Below, one piece after another: positions 1-7,310 of a stretch of 15,911 nucleotides of DNA; positions within the stretch are counted from its first letter, which is position 1; every line of letters starts with the position of its first letter. The DNA is from Prevotellaceae bacterium (GTDB lineage: Bacteria > Bacteroidota > Bacteroidia > Bacteroidales > UBA932). A model generated the notes under the pieces. It had not been told where the DNA came from. It saw only the letters and a list, made by a program, of their open reading frames with translations, and made no database searches. The stretch spans positions 1 through 15,911 of the forward strand of contig JAITKG010000011.1 of NCBI GenBank assembly GCA_031278495.1. Direction: 5' to 3'. Made by a program: the position numbers and the translations under genes.

Positions 1-2
1 TT

Positions 3-1244
3 CTATCTGTCCTCCTGCTTTTTTGCATGGCTTTAAGTTATTTCCTGTGGAAAACAAAACAGGTGAAACCACCGGAAAATGTGGTAGCGCGCCCGCTATA
101 CGACGAACTGAAAACCGAAGCGCAACAAAAAAACGAGGCGTTAATAGCCGCCAAATCCGAATTGGCAAAGGCGCAGGAGCGTATCAGTATCCTGTCGCAG
201 GAAATGGACAAATTGCAGGAAACGTTTAAGTTGGAATTTCGCAACGTCGCCAATGACTTGCTCGAAGAGAAGAGCAAGAAATTCACGGAGTTGAACGAAA
301 AAAATATCGGCGCAGTGTTGCAGCCCCTCAAAGAGCGCATAACCGATTTTGAAAAGAAAGTAGAAGAAACTTACAGCCGCGAGACCCGCGAAAAAACCGC
401 CCTGCGCAAAGAGTTGGAGCAAATGATGAAACTCAACCAGCAGGTAAGCGAAGACGCCAACAAACTTACCAAAGCCCTCAAAGGCGATAGCAAATTACAA
501 GGCGACTGGGGCGAAGTGCAACTGGAACTGATTTTGGAAAAAGCCGGCTTGCTGCGCGACGTCCACTACCGCAAACAGGATAATTTTAAAACGGAAGACG
601 GCGCAAACGTGCGTCCCGACTATATTATCAATTTACCTGAGAACAAGCATTTTATTATCGACGCCAAAGTGTCGCTTACTGCCTATGAACAGTTCTACAA
701 CACGGAAGACGAAGCGCTACGCGCCAAGTACATGGCGGAACACCTTGCCAGCATTCAACGGCATATCGCCGAACTGAGCGCGAAAAATTACCAACTGTTG
801 TACGGTATTCATCCGCCCGACTATGTATTGCTGTTTGTTCCGTTGGAAGCGGCGCTCACCGCCGCCTTGCGCGAAGACAGTTCGCTGTTTGAAAAAGCGT
901 TGGCAAAAAACATCGCTTTGGTGTCGCCTTCGACCCTGCTTGCTACGCTCCGCACTATTTCGTTTATCTGGAAACAGGAAAACCAAAAACGTAACGTACT
1001 GGAAATCGCAAAAGAAGGCGGCGCATTATACGATAAATTCGTTGCGTTTATGACTGATTTGGTAAATGTCGGTAAACGGTTGCAGGATACCAAAAAAGAA
1101 TACGACGGCGCCATGAATAAACTGTTTGAATCAACGAAAAAGCGCGATACCATTATCGGGCGCATAGAACACCTGCGGACATTGGGGGCAAACACTACCA
1201 AGCAATTACCGCAAATCTTACTGGACAGGGCAGGGGAGGAGTAA
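3..1244 (+). CDS. rmuC: RmuC family protein (5' end cut off by window)
   Basis: RmuC proteins are membrane-anchored, nuclease-fold proteins linked to limiting DNA rearrangement and recombination; their biochemical role is not well settled. The reading frame is open to the window edge. The codons before the first visible ATG (position 27) encode LSVLLLFC, which continues into MALSYFLW, so together they form one N-terminal membrane anchor; the true start is therefore probably just upstream of the window. After the anchor comes a long charged coiled coil (about residues 25-150 after the ATG) and then the RmuC core, with recognisable stretches such as KGDSKLQGDWGEVQLE, VRPDYIINLPENKHFIIDAK and PPDYVLLFVPLEAAL. 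The length (405 residues from position 27) is normal. It is convergent with the next gene, leaving 6 nt between stop codons and no visible terminator hairpin. Confidence 0.93.
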   Translation, partial: LSVLLLFCMALSYFLWKTKQVKPPENVVARPLYDELKTEAQQKNEALIAAKSELAKAQERISILSQEMDKLQETFKLEFRNVANDLLEEKSKKFTELNEKNIGAVLQPLKERITDFEKKVEETYSRETREKTALRKELEQMMKLNQQVSEDANKLTKALKGDSKLQGDWGEVQLELILEKAGLLRDVHYRKQDNFKTEDGANVRPDYIINLPENKHFIIDAKVSLTAYEQFYNTEDEALRAKYMAEHLASIQRHIAELSAKNYQLLYGIHPPDYVLLFVPLEAALTAALREDSSLFEKALAKNIALVSPSTLLATLRTISFIWKQENQKRNVLEIAKEGGALYDKFVAFMTDLVNVGKRLQDTKKEYDGAMNKLFESTKKRDTIIGRIEHLRTLGANTTKQLPQILLDRAGEE

Positions 1245-1250
1245 TGCGTT

Positions 1251-2222
1251 TTATTCCTCTCCGGCTACCTCATTGAGATTTTCTTCATTATCTTCGTCGG
1301 AATCAGGTATTTCGTTCCCATCATCGTCCACTTCCGGCACGGTACCGAAAAGTTTCTTTTCCACTTCTTCGTAGTCGGTATCTACCTGCACGTCTATCTT
1401 TATTAAATACACGGCGTCTTCGACTTCCAATGTAATAGCATAGAAAAACGACCCGTCGGCTTTGTCCACTTTCATGATTTTGTCCATGTAGTCGGAATAG
1501 CCGCGCGGGAAACGCTCGCGCATTACTTCCTGTAATTCCGGCGAGAGGTTCTTGTGATTGACCACCAGCCGGCGTTTTCCATTAGAGGGCGTAACTATTC
1601 GCTGCGGGAATTGCAGGCGCGGCGGAAGCGTGTTTTTTACCGTTTCTTTCAGTGCAGGCTTAACTGGTTTTATGGGTGTTACCTGCTTTTTTGTTTCCTT
1701 TTTTACTACCGGCTTCAGTACTTTTTTTGCCGGTGGCGTTTTTGGAACAACGGTTACTTTTTTGACCGGTTTTTTGGCAGCCGCTACTTTTTTCGCCGCC
1801 GGTTTCAGTACTTTTTTCGCTTTAACCGGTTTTTGTGGCGTCACTTTTTTTACTGGTTTAGCTACTGTTTTTTTCACCGGTTTTTTCTCAATCTTCTTGG
1901 CTACAACTTTTTTAATTACGGCTTTTTTTACCGGTTTTTTAATAACCTTCGTAGCGCCGGTAACTACTTTTTTCTTAGCAATCATTTTTTTCTTTGCGAT
2001 TGGTTTTATTACTTTCTTCTTCACTGTTTTTTTCACAGGTTTTACTTTTGCAGCTGTTTTTTTAGCAGGCGCGGGTTTTGCCTTCGCCGGCTTTTTTGGA
2101 GTTGCTTTCTTTGCCTTAACGGTAATGGTTTTCTTTGATTTTACCGGTGCGGTTTTCTTGGTTATTTTTTTTGCCGCACTTTTGGCAACGGATTTTGAGG
2201 GTTTCTTTTTTATTTTTGTCAT
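1251..2222 (-). CDS. Lysine-rich histone H1-like protein with C-terminal globular domain and acidic tail
   Basis: The 323-residue product has three parts. Residues 1-195 are a low-complexity tail of PVKK, PAKK and AKK repeats with almost no acidic residues, resembling histone H1 C-terminal tails and bacterial H1-like proteins that bind and compact DNA. Residues about 216-292 look globular, with LVVNHKNLSPELQEVMRERF and GSFFYAITLEVEDAVYLIKI as the best-ordered stretches. Residues 297-323 are strongly acidic (DDDGNEIPDSDEDNEEN). Nucleoid binding is inferred from composition; the globular part recalls a small conserved Bacteroidota domain of unknown function, and this assignment is from memory. 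Length is probably variable between strains because the tail is repetitive. The opposite strand gives long Phe-rich open frames that are only the antisense of Lys codons. Confidence 0.85.
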   Translation of the reverse strand: MTKIKKKPSKSVAKSAAKKITKKTAPVKSKKTITVKAKKATPKKPAKAKPAPAKKTAAKVKPVKKTVKKKVIKPIAKKKMIAKKKVVTGATKVIKKPVKKAVIKKVVAKKIEKKPVKKTVAKPVKKVTPQKPVKAKKVLKPAAKKVAAAKKPVKKVTVVPKTPPAKKVLKPVVKKETKKQVTPIKPVKPALKETVKNTLPPRLQFPQRIVTPSNGKRRLVVNHKNLSPELQEVMRERFPRGYSDYMDKIMKVDKADGSFFYAITLEVEDAVYLIKIDVQVDTDYEEVEKKLFGTVPEVDDDGNEIPDSDEDNEENLNEVAGEE

Positions 2223-2621
2223 AAGTAATGGCTTTAGTAGTTAGAAATATTTTGCAATTATACATTAAAATTTTAAATTGCATATCATGTTGTAGAAATT
2301 TTTTATGTTTATATGCATTCCAAATCAGAAGTACGAAATCTAAATAAATAACTGTATTATAATTATTTAAATTAAATCAGTAACATTTAAGTTTTTCCCC
2401 TAAACTATATTGTTATATTTTGATATAATATTCTATAAATAAAAAATATATAAGTGTTTTTATTATTATAAATACATTACCGGAATTTAAGTTATTAAAT
2501 ATGCATTTTTTTTTAACTTTATTTAAAATACACAACGAAATTATGGCATAAAAATGCGTTGTACCAAAAAAATTTTAAACTTCCAACATTTTTCTTTATT
2601 TTTGTGAAAAAATTAAAAGCC
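2223..2621. other. AT-rich intergenic region between divergent genes
   Basis: This roughly 400-nt stretch separates the leftward H1-like gene from the rightward small gene. It is extremely AT-rich with many A and T runs. I see no RNA gene and no convincing coding frame. It contains a 7-bp inverted repeat, TGCAATT at 2253-2259 and AATTGCA at 2276-2282, about 30 nt upstream of the H1-like start; this could be an operator or part of a leader hairpin. The right end holds a promoter box described separately. No clear TAnnTTTG box was found for the H1-like gene. Confidence 0.6.
2597..2604 (+). promoter_or_regulatory. Bacteroidota -7 promoter box for the small gene
   Basis: TATTTTTG matches the TAnnTTTG consensus of the major Bacteroidota sigma factor. 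It ends 17 nt before the ATG at 2622, which would give a leader of only about 10 nt. The -33 region (around 2573) is merely T-rich, so support rests mainly on the -7 box and its position. Confidence 0.5.
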
Positions 2622-2882
2622 ATGTTACAACAAAAGATGTCAAAAGATTACGCACTTGGCGTGATTAAAGATTATGCCCACATAATTGAGAACATTCCGG
2701 CAATCATTAAGGAATCTGGCTACAAAGTGGAATTCATCAGTAAGAGGCTAAACCTTCCTGCTAAATTCGTGCAAAAATTAAAGCATTTAAGAAATAGACA
2801 TAACTACCTACAAATAAAGGAAATGCGTGTTTATTATACAATTTATATTATGTTGAATAGGTGTTTTTATCAAGCCATATAA
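2622..2882 (+). CDS. Small basic helical protein, possibly helix-turn-helix
   Basis: I do not recognise this 86-residue protein. I chose the ATG at 2622 because a -7 box lies directly upstream; the longer frame from a TTG at 2559 would run through that promoter. Residues 7-70 look like several amphipathic helices. The stretch ESGYKVEFISKRLNLPAKFV resembles a helix-turn-helix of the kind found in small Bacteroidota DNA-binding proteins that read 'SGYK.eyIaekLgi'. The last 20 residues (YYTIYIMLNRCFYQAI) are hydrophobic and atypical, so the gene may be decayed or frameshifted at its 3' end. Its base composition is much more AT-rich than the neighbouring rarA. It is expressed in the same direction as rarA, with a 59-nt gap. 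Confidence 0.5.
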   Translation: MLQQKMSKDYALGVIKDYAHIIENIPAIIKESGYKVEFISKRLNLPAKFVQKLKHLRNRHNYLQIKEMRVYYTIYIMLNRCFYQAI

Positions 2883-2937
2883 TTGAACTACTGATAGTTG
2901 AGTAAATATTTTTTTCAATCTATAAAATTGAACAACT
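2881..2937. repeat. Short near-direct repeat upstream of rarA
   Basis: AATTGAACTACT (2881-2892) and AATTGAACAACT (2926-2937) match at 11 of 12 positions with starts 45 nt apart. The first overlaps the stop codon of the small gene and the second lies directly before rarA. They could be operator half-sites or remnants of a duplication. Confidence 0.35.
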
Positions 2938-2941
2938 AATT

Positions 2942-4228
2942 TTGGCGCCAAAACCGACCATACCGCTTCCCGAACGCATGCGTCCGCAGACGCTGGACGG
3001 CTATGTGGGGCAACACCATTTGGTTGCTCCCGGCTCTGTGTTGCGCAACATGATTGATTCGGGAAACATTGCCTCGTTTATTCTCTGGGGACCGCCCGGC
3101 GTGGGAAAAACAACCCTGGCGCGGATTATAGCCAATACTTTAAACAGGCAATTTTTCAGTATTTCGGCGATAAATTCTGGCGTGAAAGATGTGCGCGATG
3201 TCATAGACCGGGCTAAAAACCAACGTTTTTTCAATAGCCCTCCTCCTATTTTGTTTATTGACGAAATCCATCGTTTCAGCAAAGCGCAACAGGATTCGCT
3301 GTTGGGCGCTGTGGAAAATGGAACGATTGTACTGATTGGCGCAACCACCGAAAATCCTTCGTTTGAAGTGATTTCGCCGCTGCTCTCGCGCTCGCAGGTG
3401 TTTGTGCTGAAATCGCTCGAAAAGGAAGATTTGGAAGCGCTTTTACAATACAGTATTGCGAAAGACAGCTACTTGAAGACGCGCACTTTCGATATTCAGG
3501 AAACGGAAGCATTATTTCGTTTTTCCGGCGGCGACGCACGCAAATTGCTTAATATTATTGACTTGATTGTCGGTACTTACAAGGAAAATGAACCGGTGGT
3601 CATCAATAATTCCATTGTGGCGCAACGCCTGCAGGAAAATATTGCCTTATACGACAAAAACGGCGAACAACACTATGATATTATTTCGGCGTTTATCAAA
3701 AGCATGCGCGGCAGCGACCCCAATGCGGCAGTGTACTGGCTGGCGCGGATGCTTGCCGGCGGCGAAGACCCGCTGTTCATTGCGCGGCGGATGCTCATCC
3801 TCGCGTCGGAAGATATCGGCATAGCCAATCCCAATGCCTTGCTGTTGGCAAATGCCTGCTTCGAAGCAGTGGACAAAATCGGTATGCCCGAAGCGCGGAT
3901 AATCCTTTCAGAAACAGCGGTGTATCTCGCTACTTCCCCTAAAAGCAACAGCACTTATATCGCCATTGAAACAGCGGCGGCGTTGATCGGCGAAACCGGT
4001 GATTTGCCGGTGCCGCTTCATCTGCGCAACGCCCCTACCAAGCTGATGAAAGAATTGGGCTACCACAAAAATTATAAGTATGCACACGATTTTGAAAATA
4101 ATTTTGTCAATCTGGAATACCTGCCCGAAAAAATTTCGGGAACGCGCCTGTTTGAACCGTCGAATAACCCGAAAGAAAACGGTTTGAGGGAATTATTGCA
4201 AAAACTGTGGAAAAAATACGGTTATTGA
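2942..4228 (+). CDS. rarA: Replication-associated recombination protein A (AAA+ ATPase)
   Basis: RarA (MgsA) is a homotetrameric AAA+ ATPase related to clamp loaders that acts at stalled replication forks. The 428-residue product has Walker A GPPGVGKT (residues 50-57), Walker B ILFIDEIHRF (103-112), the sensor 1 stretch GATTENPS (133-140), a GGDARKLLN sensor 2 region and the family's C-terminal oligomerisation part (GSDPNAAVYWLARMLAGGEDPLFIARR and following). No in-frame ATG lies between the upstream stop (2903-2905) and the TTG at 2942, and the conserved PLPERMRP sequence lies between the TTG and the first ATG (2978), so a TTG start is preferred. A TAATTTTG sequence (2937-2944) matching the -7 consensus overlaps that TTG, leaving some doubt about the start. 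It heads a run of four co-directional genes. Confidence 0.95.
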   Translation: MAPKPTIPLPERMRPQTLDGYVGQHHLVAPGSVLRNMIDSGNIASFILWGPPGVGKTTLARIIANTLNRQFFSISAINSGVKDVRDVIDRAKNQRFFNSPPPILFIDEIHRFSKAQQDSLLGAVENGTIVLIGATTENPSFEVISPLLSRSQVFVLKSLEKEDLEALLQYSIAKDSYLKTRTFDIQETEALFRFSGGDARKLLNIIDLIVGTYKENEPVVINNSIVAQRLQENIALYDKNGEQHYDIISAFIKSMRGSDPNAAVYWLARMLAGGEDPLFIARRMLILASEDIGIANPNALLLANACFEAVDKIGMPEARIILSETAVYLATSPKSNSTYIAIETAAALIGETGDLPVPLHLRNAPTKLMKELGYHKNYKYAHDFENNFVNLEYLPEKISGTRLFEPSNNPKENGLRELLQKLWKKYGY

Positions 4229-4256
4229 AATAGATAATGGATAATTTTTATATAAT

Positions 4257-5099
4257 ATGCAAAGAATTACAAACTTAAAATATACAGAAAGCGGCAATTT
4301 CCTGCTGCTTGCCGGTCCTTGTGTGGTGGAAAGTGAAAAAATGTGCATGGACATTGCCGAAAAAATAGTAGCAATTACCGGAAACTTGCAGATTCCTTAC
4401 GTATTCAAGGCGTCGTACCGGAAGGCTAACCGTTCCCGCAGCGATTCTTTCACCGGTATCGGCGACGAAGCGGCGTTGAATATCTTGCGGAAAGTGCGGG
4501 AAACATTTCATGTTCCGGTAGTTACAGATATCCACAATCCCCATGAAGCGGAACTGGCTGCCGGTTATGACGTAGATATACTGCAAATCCCCGCTTTCCT
4601 GAGCCGGCAAACCGATTTATTGGCGGCAGCGGCGAAAACAGGTAAAGTAGTGAATATCAAAAAGGGGCAATTCCTTTCACCGGAAGCCATGCGCTTTGCA
4701 GTGGAAAAAGTGCAGGAAGCCGCCGGGCGGAAAGATACGGTACTGCTTACCGAGCGCGGCACGCAGTTTGGTTACCATGATTTGGTGGTGGATTTCCGCG
4801 GCATCCCCGAAATGCAAAAACTGGGCGTGCCTGTGATTTTGGATGTTACCCACTCGTTGCAGCAGCCCAACCAAGCCGGCGGCGTAACGGGCGGCCGCCC
4901 TGAAATGATTGAAACTATTGCCCGTGCAGGCGTGGCGGTGGGCGTGGAGGGGCTGTTTATCGAAACGCACCCCTCCCCTCCCCTCGCCCTCTCTGACGGA
5001 GCTAACATGTTGTCATTAGATTTATTGGAAGGTTTATTGACACGCTTGGTAGAAATACGGAAAACCATTAGCGGTTTCCACGCATCTTCACAAAAGTAA
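4257..5099 (+). CDS. kdsA: 3-deoxy-8-phosphooctulonate synthase
   Basis: KdsA condenses phosphoenolpyruvate with D-arabinose 5-phosphate to make Kdo 8-phosphate, the precursor of the inner-core sugar Kdo in lipopolysaccharide; it acts in the cytoplasm. The 280-residue length and motifs are typical: AGPCVVES (19-26), KASYRKANRSRSDSF (51-65), LQIPAFLSRQTDLL (109-122), NIKKGQFLSPEAM (133-145), LLTERGTQFGY (163-173) and DVTHSLQQP (196-204). Cys22, His199, Glu236 and Asp247 are at the positions of the four metal ligands of metal-dependent KdsA enzymes; metal-independent enzymes such as that of E. coli have Asn in place of the Cys. It starts 28 nt after rarA and is probably co-transcribed. Confidence 0.97.
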   Translation: MQRITNLKYTESGNFLLLAGPCVVESEKMCMDIAEKIVAITGNLQIPYVFKASYRKANRSRSDSFTGIGDEAALNILRKVRETFHVPVVTDIHNPHEAELAAGYDVDILQIPAFLSRQTDLLAAAAKTGKVVNIKKGQFLSPEAMRFAVEKVQEAAGRKDTVLLTERGTQFGYHDLVVDFRGIPEMQKLGVPVILDVTHSLQQPNQAGGVTGGRPEMIETIARAGVAVGVEGLFIETHPSPPLALSDGANMLSLDLLEGLLTRLVEIRKTISGFHASSQK

Positions 5100-5134
5100 A
5101 CGAAACCGCAAAATAACCATTAAAAGTACAAGCT

Positions 5135-6781
5135 ATGAAAAAACTACTTCTATTCCTCTTTTTATTTCCGGCAATGAGCCTGAACCTTTGCGGTCAAGAC
5201 GGCGACCGGGAATTTTTTGGAAGTTGCACCAGCATCATGGTCGGGAAACAAGCCAGCGTCGACGGGTCGGTCATCACCAGCCACACCTGCGACGGGCGTT
5301 ACCGGACATGGATGGATATTGTGCCGGCGCAAAAACACAAAAAAGGAACAGTTACCAAAATACTGAAAGGTACGCTATTCACCCAAACTATGGACGAAAT
5401 TACCCAACTGCAACAAGCCGGAAAAGAATATAAAATCCTTCCGGACAGCGCTTTGCATGATTTTGAAGTGGCTTTGGGCATTAAAGGCGAAATTCCCGAA
5501 GCGGAAGAAACTTTTGCCTTTCTTTACACTGCTTACCCGAGCATGAACGAGAAAAATTTAGCCATCGGCGAAACCACTATCGAAGGACGAAAAGAACTTG
5601 AAAATGAGAATGGAATGTTTTATATCGAAGAGTTGCAGCGCATAGCCTTGCAACGTTGCACTACTGCCCGCCAAGCCATTCAGCTCATGGGAAAATTAGT
5701 GAAAGCATACGGCTATGCGGATACCGGCGAGTGCCTTACGGTTGCCGATAAAAACGAAGTCTGGCATTTTGAGATTTTCGGCGAAGGAAAAGATAAAACC
5801 GGCGGCGTGTGGGCGGCGCAGCGTATTCCCGACGACCACGTGGGAATATCGGCGAATATTCCCCGCATCGGCGAAATCAATTTGAAAGATAAAGACCACT
5901 TTATGGCGTCGGAAAATGTATTTGAAGTAGCGAAAAAAATGAACTTTTGGGACGGAAAATCAACTTTCAAGTTTTGGCAAGCCTATAGCGGCAGGAAGCC
6001 TTTTTCGATACGTGAATGGTTCGTATTGAGTTCTGTAGCGCCATCGCTGGGCTTATCGCTGCAAGATGAAGAACTGCCCTTTTCGGTAAAGCCCGAAAAA
6101 CCTGTTTCTGTGCGCGATGTGCTTAAATTTTTCCGGTCTACCTACGAAGGGACGGAATATGATATGACCAAAAACCTTTTAACCACCCGCACAAAACCGG
6201 ATAGCGAAGAAACAGAAATCCTAAAAAGCGATTATGCGAATCCATGGCTGTCGAAAGAAATGATTGCAAGCATAAACACTATCAAGGACAGTACGGTAGC
6301 GAGGGTTCGCAATATTGCCGTTCCGCAATGTGCGTATGCGCATGTTATCCAAATCCGCAATGAAACACCCGATGAGATTGCCTGCGTGGCTTATTTTGCC
6401 AACGATAATCCGGCACAAAGCCCGCGCCTGCCGGTGTATGCCGCTATTTTGCAAACGCCCGGAGCGTTTCAGATTTCGGGGCATAAACGTTTCACCGCCG
6501 GCTCCGCCGCATGGATATACCGGCAAACAAATAAATTAGCCACCATCCGTTGGCAGGAATCGCGCAAAAAATTGGAAGAACGAAGGGATTATTTTGAAAA
6601 TAAACTGTTTGGCGAACAGGGTAAAATCGACAACGAAGCAATAAAAATATTAAAAGAACAGGGCAAACAGGCTTTTCAGGAATACCTCTCAACATATCTT
6701 CGTGATTTTTCGGCAGAAACGCTGGATACTTGGAGTAAATTACGGGATGAATTATGGTACACTTTCATTAGGGGGTTATAG
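5135..6781 (+). CDS. Secreted C69-family dipeptidase
   Basis: C69 peptidases are N-terminal-nucleophile hydrolases related to Lactobacillus dipeptidase PepD; Bacteroidota encode secreted forms that cleave peptides in the periplasm or outside. The 548-residue product starts with a signal peptide (KKLLLFLFLFPAMSLNLCG). The family block SCTSIMVGKQASVDGS follows at 30-45, with Cys31 as the predicted catalytic nucleophile, then VITSHTCDGRYRTW. For Cys31 to act as an N-terminal nucleophile, the roughly ten residues between the signal peptide and Cys31 must be removed. Cys19 lies at the end of the signal peptide, but its context (LNLC) is a poor lipobox, so lipidation is not favoured. The gene is 35 nt downstream of kdsA; functional linkage with it is not obvious. 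Confidence 0.9.
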   Translation: MKKLLLFLFLFPAMSLNLCGQDGDREFFGSCTSIMVGKQASVDGSVITSHTCDGRYRTWMDIVPAQKHKKGTVTKILKGTLFTQTMDEITQLQQAGKEYKILPDSALHDFEVALGIKGEIPEAEETFAFLYTAYPSMNEKNLAIGETTIEGRKELENENGMFYIEELQRIALQRCTTARQAIQLMGKLVKAYGYADTGECLTVADKNEVWHFEIFGEGKDKTGGVWAAQRIPDDHVGISANIPRIGEINLKDKDHFMASENVFEVAKKMNFWDGKSTFKFWQAYSGRKPFSIREWFVLSSVAPSLGLSLQDEELPFSVKPEKPVSVRDVLKFFRSTYEGTEYDMTKNLLTTRTKPDSEETEILKSDYANPWLSKEMIASINTIKDSTVARVRNIAVPQCAYAHVIQIRNETPDEIACVAYFANDNPAQSPRLPVYAAILQTPGAFQISGHKRFTAGSAAWIYRQTNKLATIRWQESRKKLEERRDYFENKLFGEQGKIDNEAIKILKEQGKQAFQEYLSTYLRDFSAETLDTWSKLRDELWYTFIRGL

Positions 6782-6810
6782 TTTGTAGATTTTCAGGGAA
6801 ATTAAGCAGA

Positions 6811-7299
6811 ATGGCATTTACAAAAACATCATTCGCCCCTATTTCAAACCCAAGCATAACTATTTTGATATTAGGCTCCATGCCCAGCGATACATCGTTG
6901 GAACGGGGGGAATATTACGGGCATCCGGCAAACCGGTTTTGGAAAATCATTGCGGCTATCACCAACAATGAGTTACCCCTCGCCTACCCCGATAAAAAAC
7001 AACTGTTATTAAAGGCAAATACCGGCATTTGGGACGTTGTTCACCACGCAAACAGGGAAGGCAGCCTCGACAGCGCTATCAAAAATGAAACGCCCAACGA
7101 CTTGGAGCGTTTTATGGCAAAGCATCCACAGCTAAGAGTCATTGGTTTCAACGGGAAAAAAGCGGAACAATTATTCGACAAGTACTTTACCCGGAAACCC
7201 GGCATAAAATATATTTCCTTGCCAAGCACCAGCCCCGCCAATGCAAGTTTCAGCTTTGCGCGTATTTGTGCAGCATGGCGGGGGATATTGGGAAGATAA
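6811..7299 (+). CDS. DNA-deoxyinosine (hypoxanthine-DNA) glycosylase, uracil-DNA glycosylase superfamily
   Basis: The product is a 162-residue base-excision repair enzyme. Family 6 of the uracil-DNA glycosylase superfamily removes hypoxanthine, the deamination product of adenine, from DNA. The N-terminal active-site block is GSMPSDTSLERGEYYGHPAN (22-41), followed by RFW; the mid-protein TGIWDVV (71-77) and the C-terminal DNA-binding block LPSTSPANAS (137-146) are also as in this family. Length is normal. It starts 29 nt after the dipeptidase gene, so it may be the last gene of the rightward run. It is convergent with the next gene, with 11 nt between stops and no clear terminator hairpin. A closely related G/T- or uracil-specific family member cannot be excluded from motifs alone. 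Confidence 0.88.
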   Translation: MAFTKTSFAPISNPSITILILGSMPSDTSLERGEYYGHPANRFWKIIAAITNNELPLAYPDKKQLLLKANTGIWDVVHHANREGSLDSAIKNETPNDLERFMAKHPQLRVIGFNGKKAEQLFDKYFTRKPGIKYISLPSTSPANASFSFARICAAWRGILGR

Positions 7300-7310
7300 T
7301 TGTAGTATTT

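Noticed and set aside
1554..2244. Long Phe-rich open frames on the plus strand opposite the H1-like gene
   Set aside because: They are the antisense of AAA/AAG lysine repeats and have no independent support.
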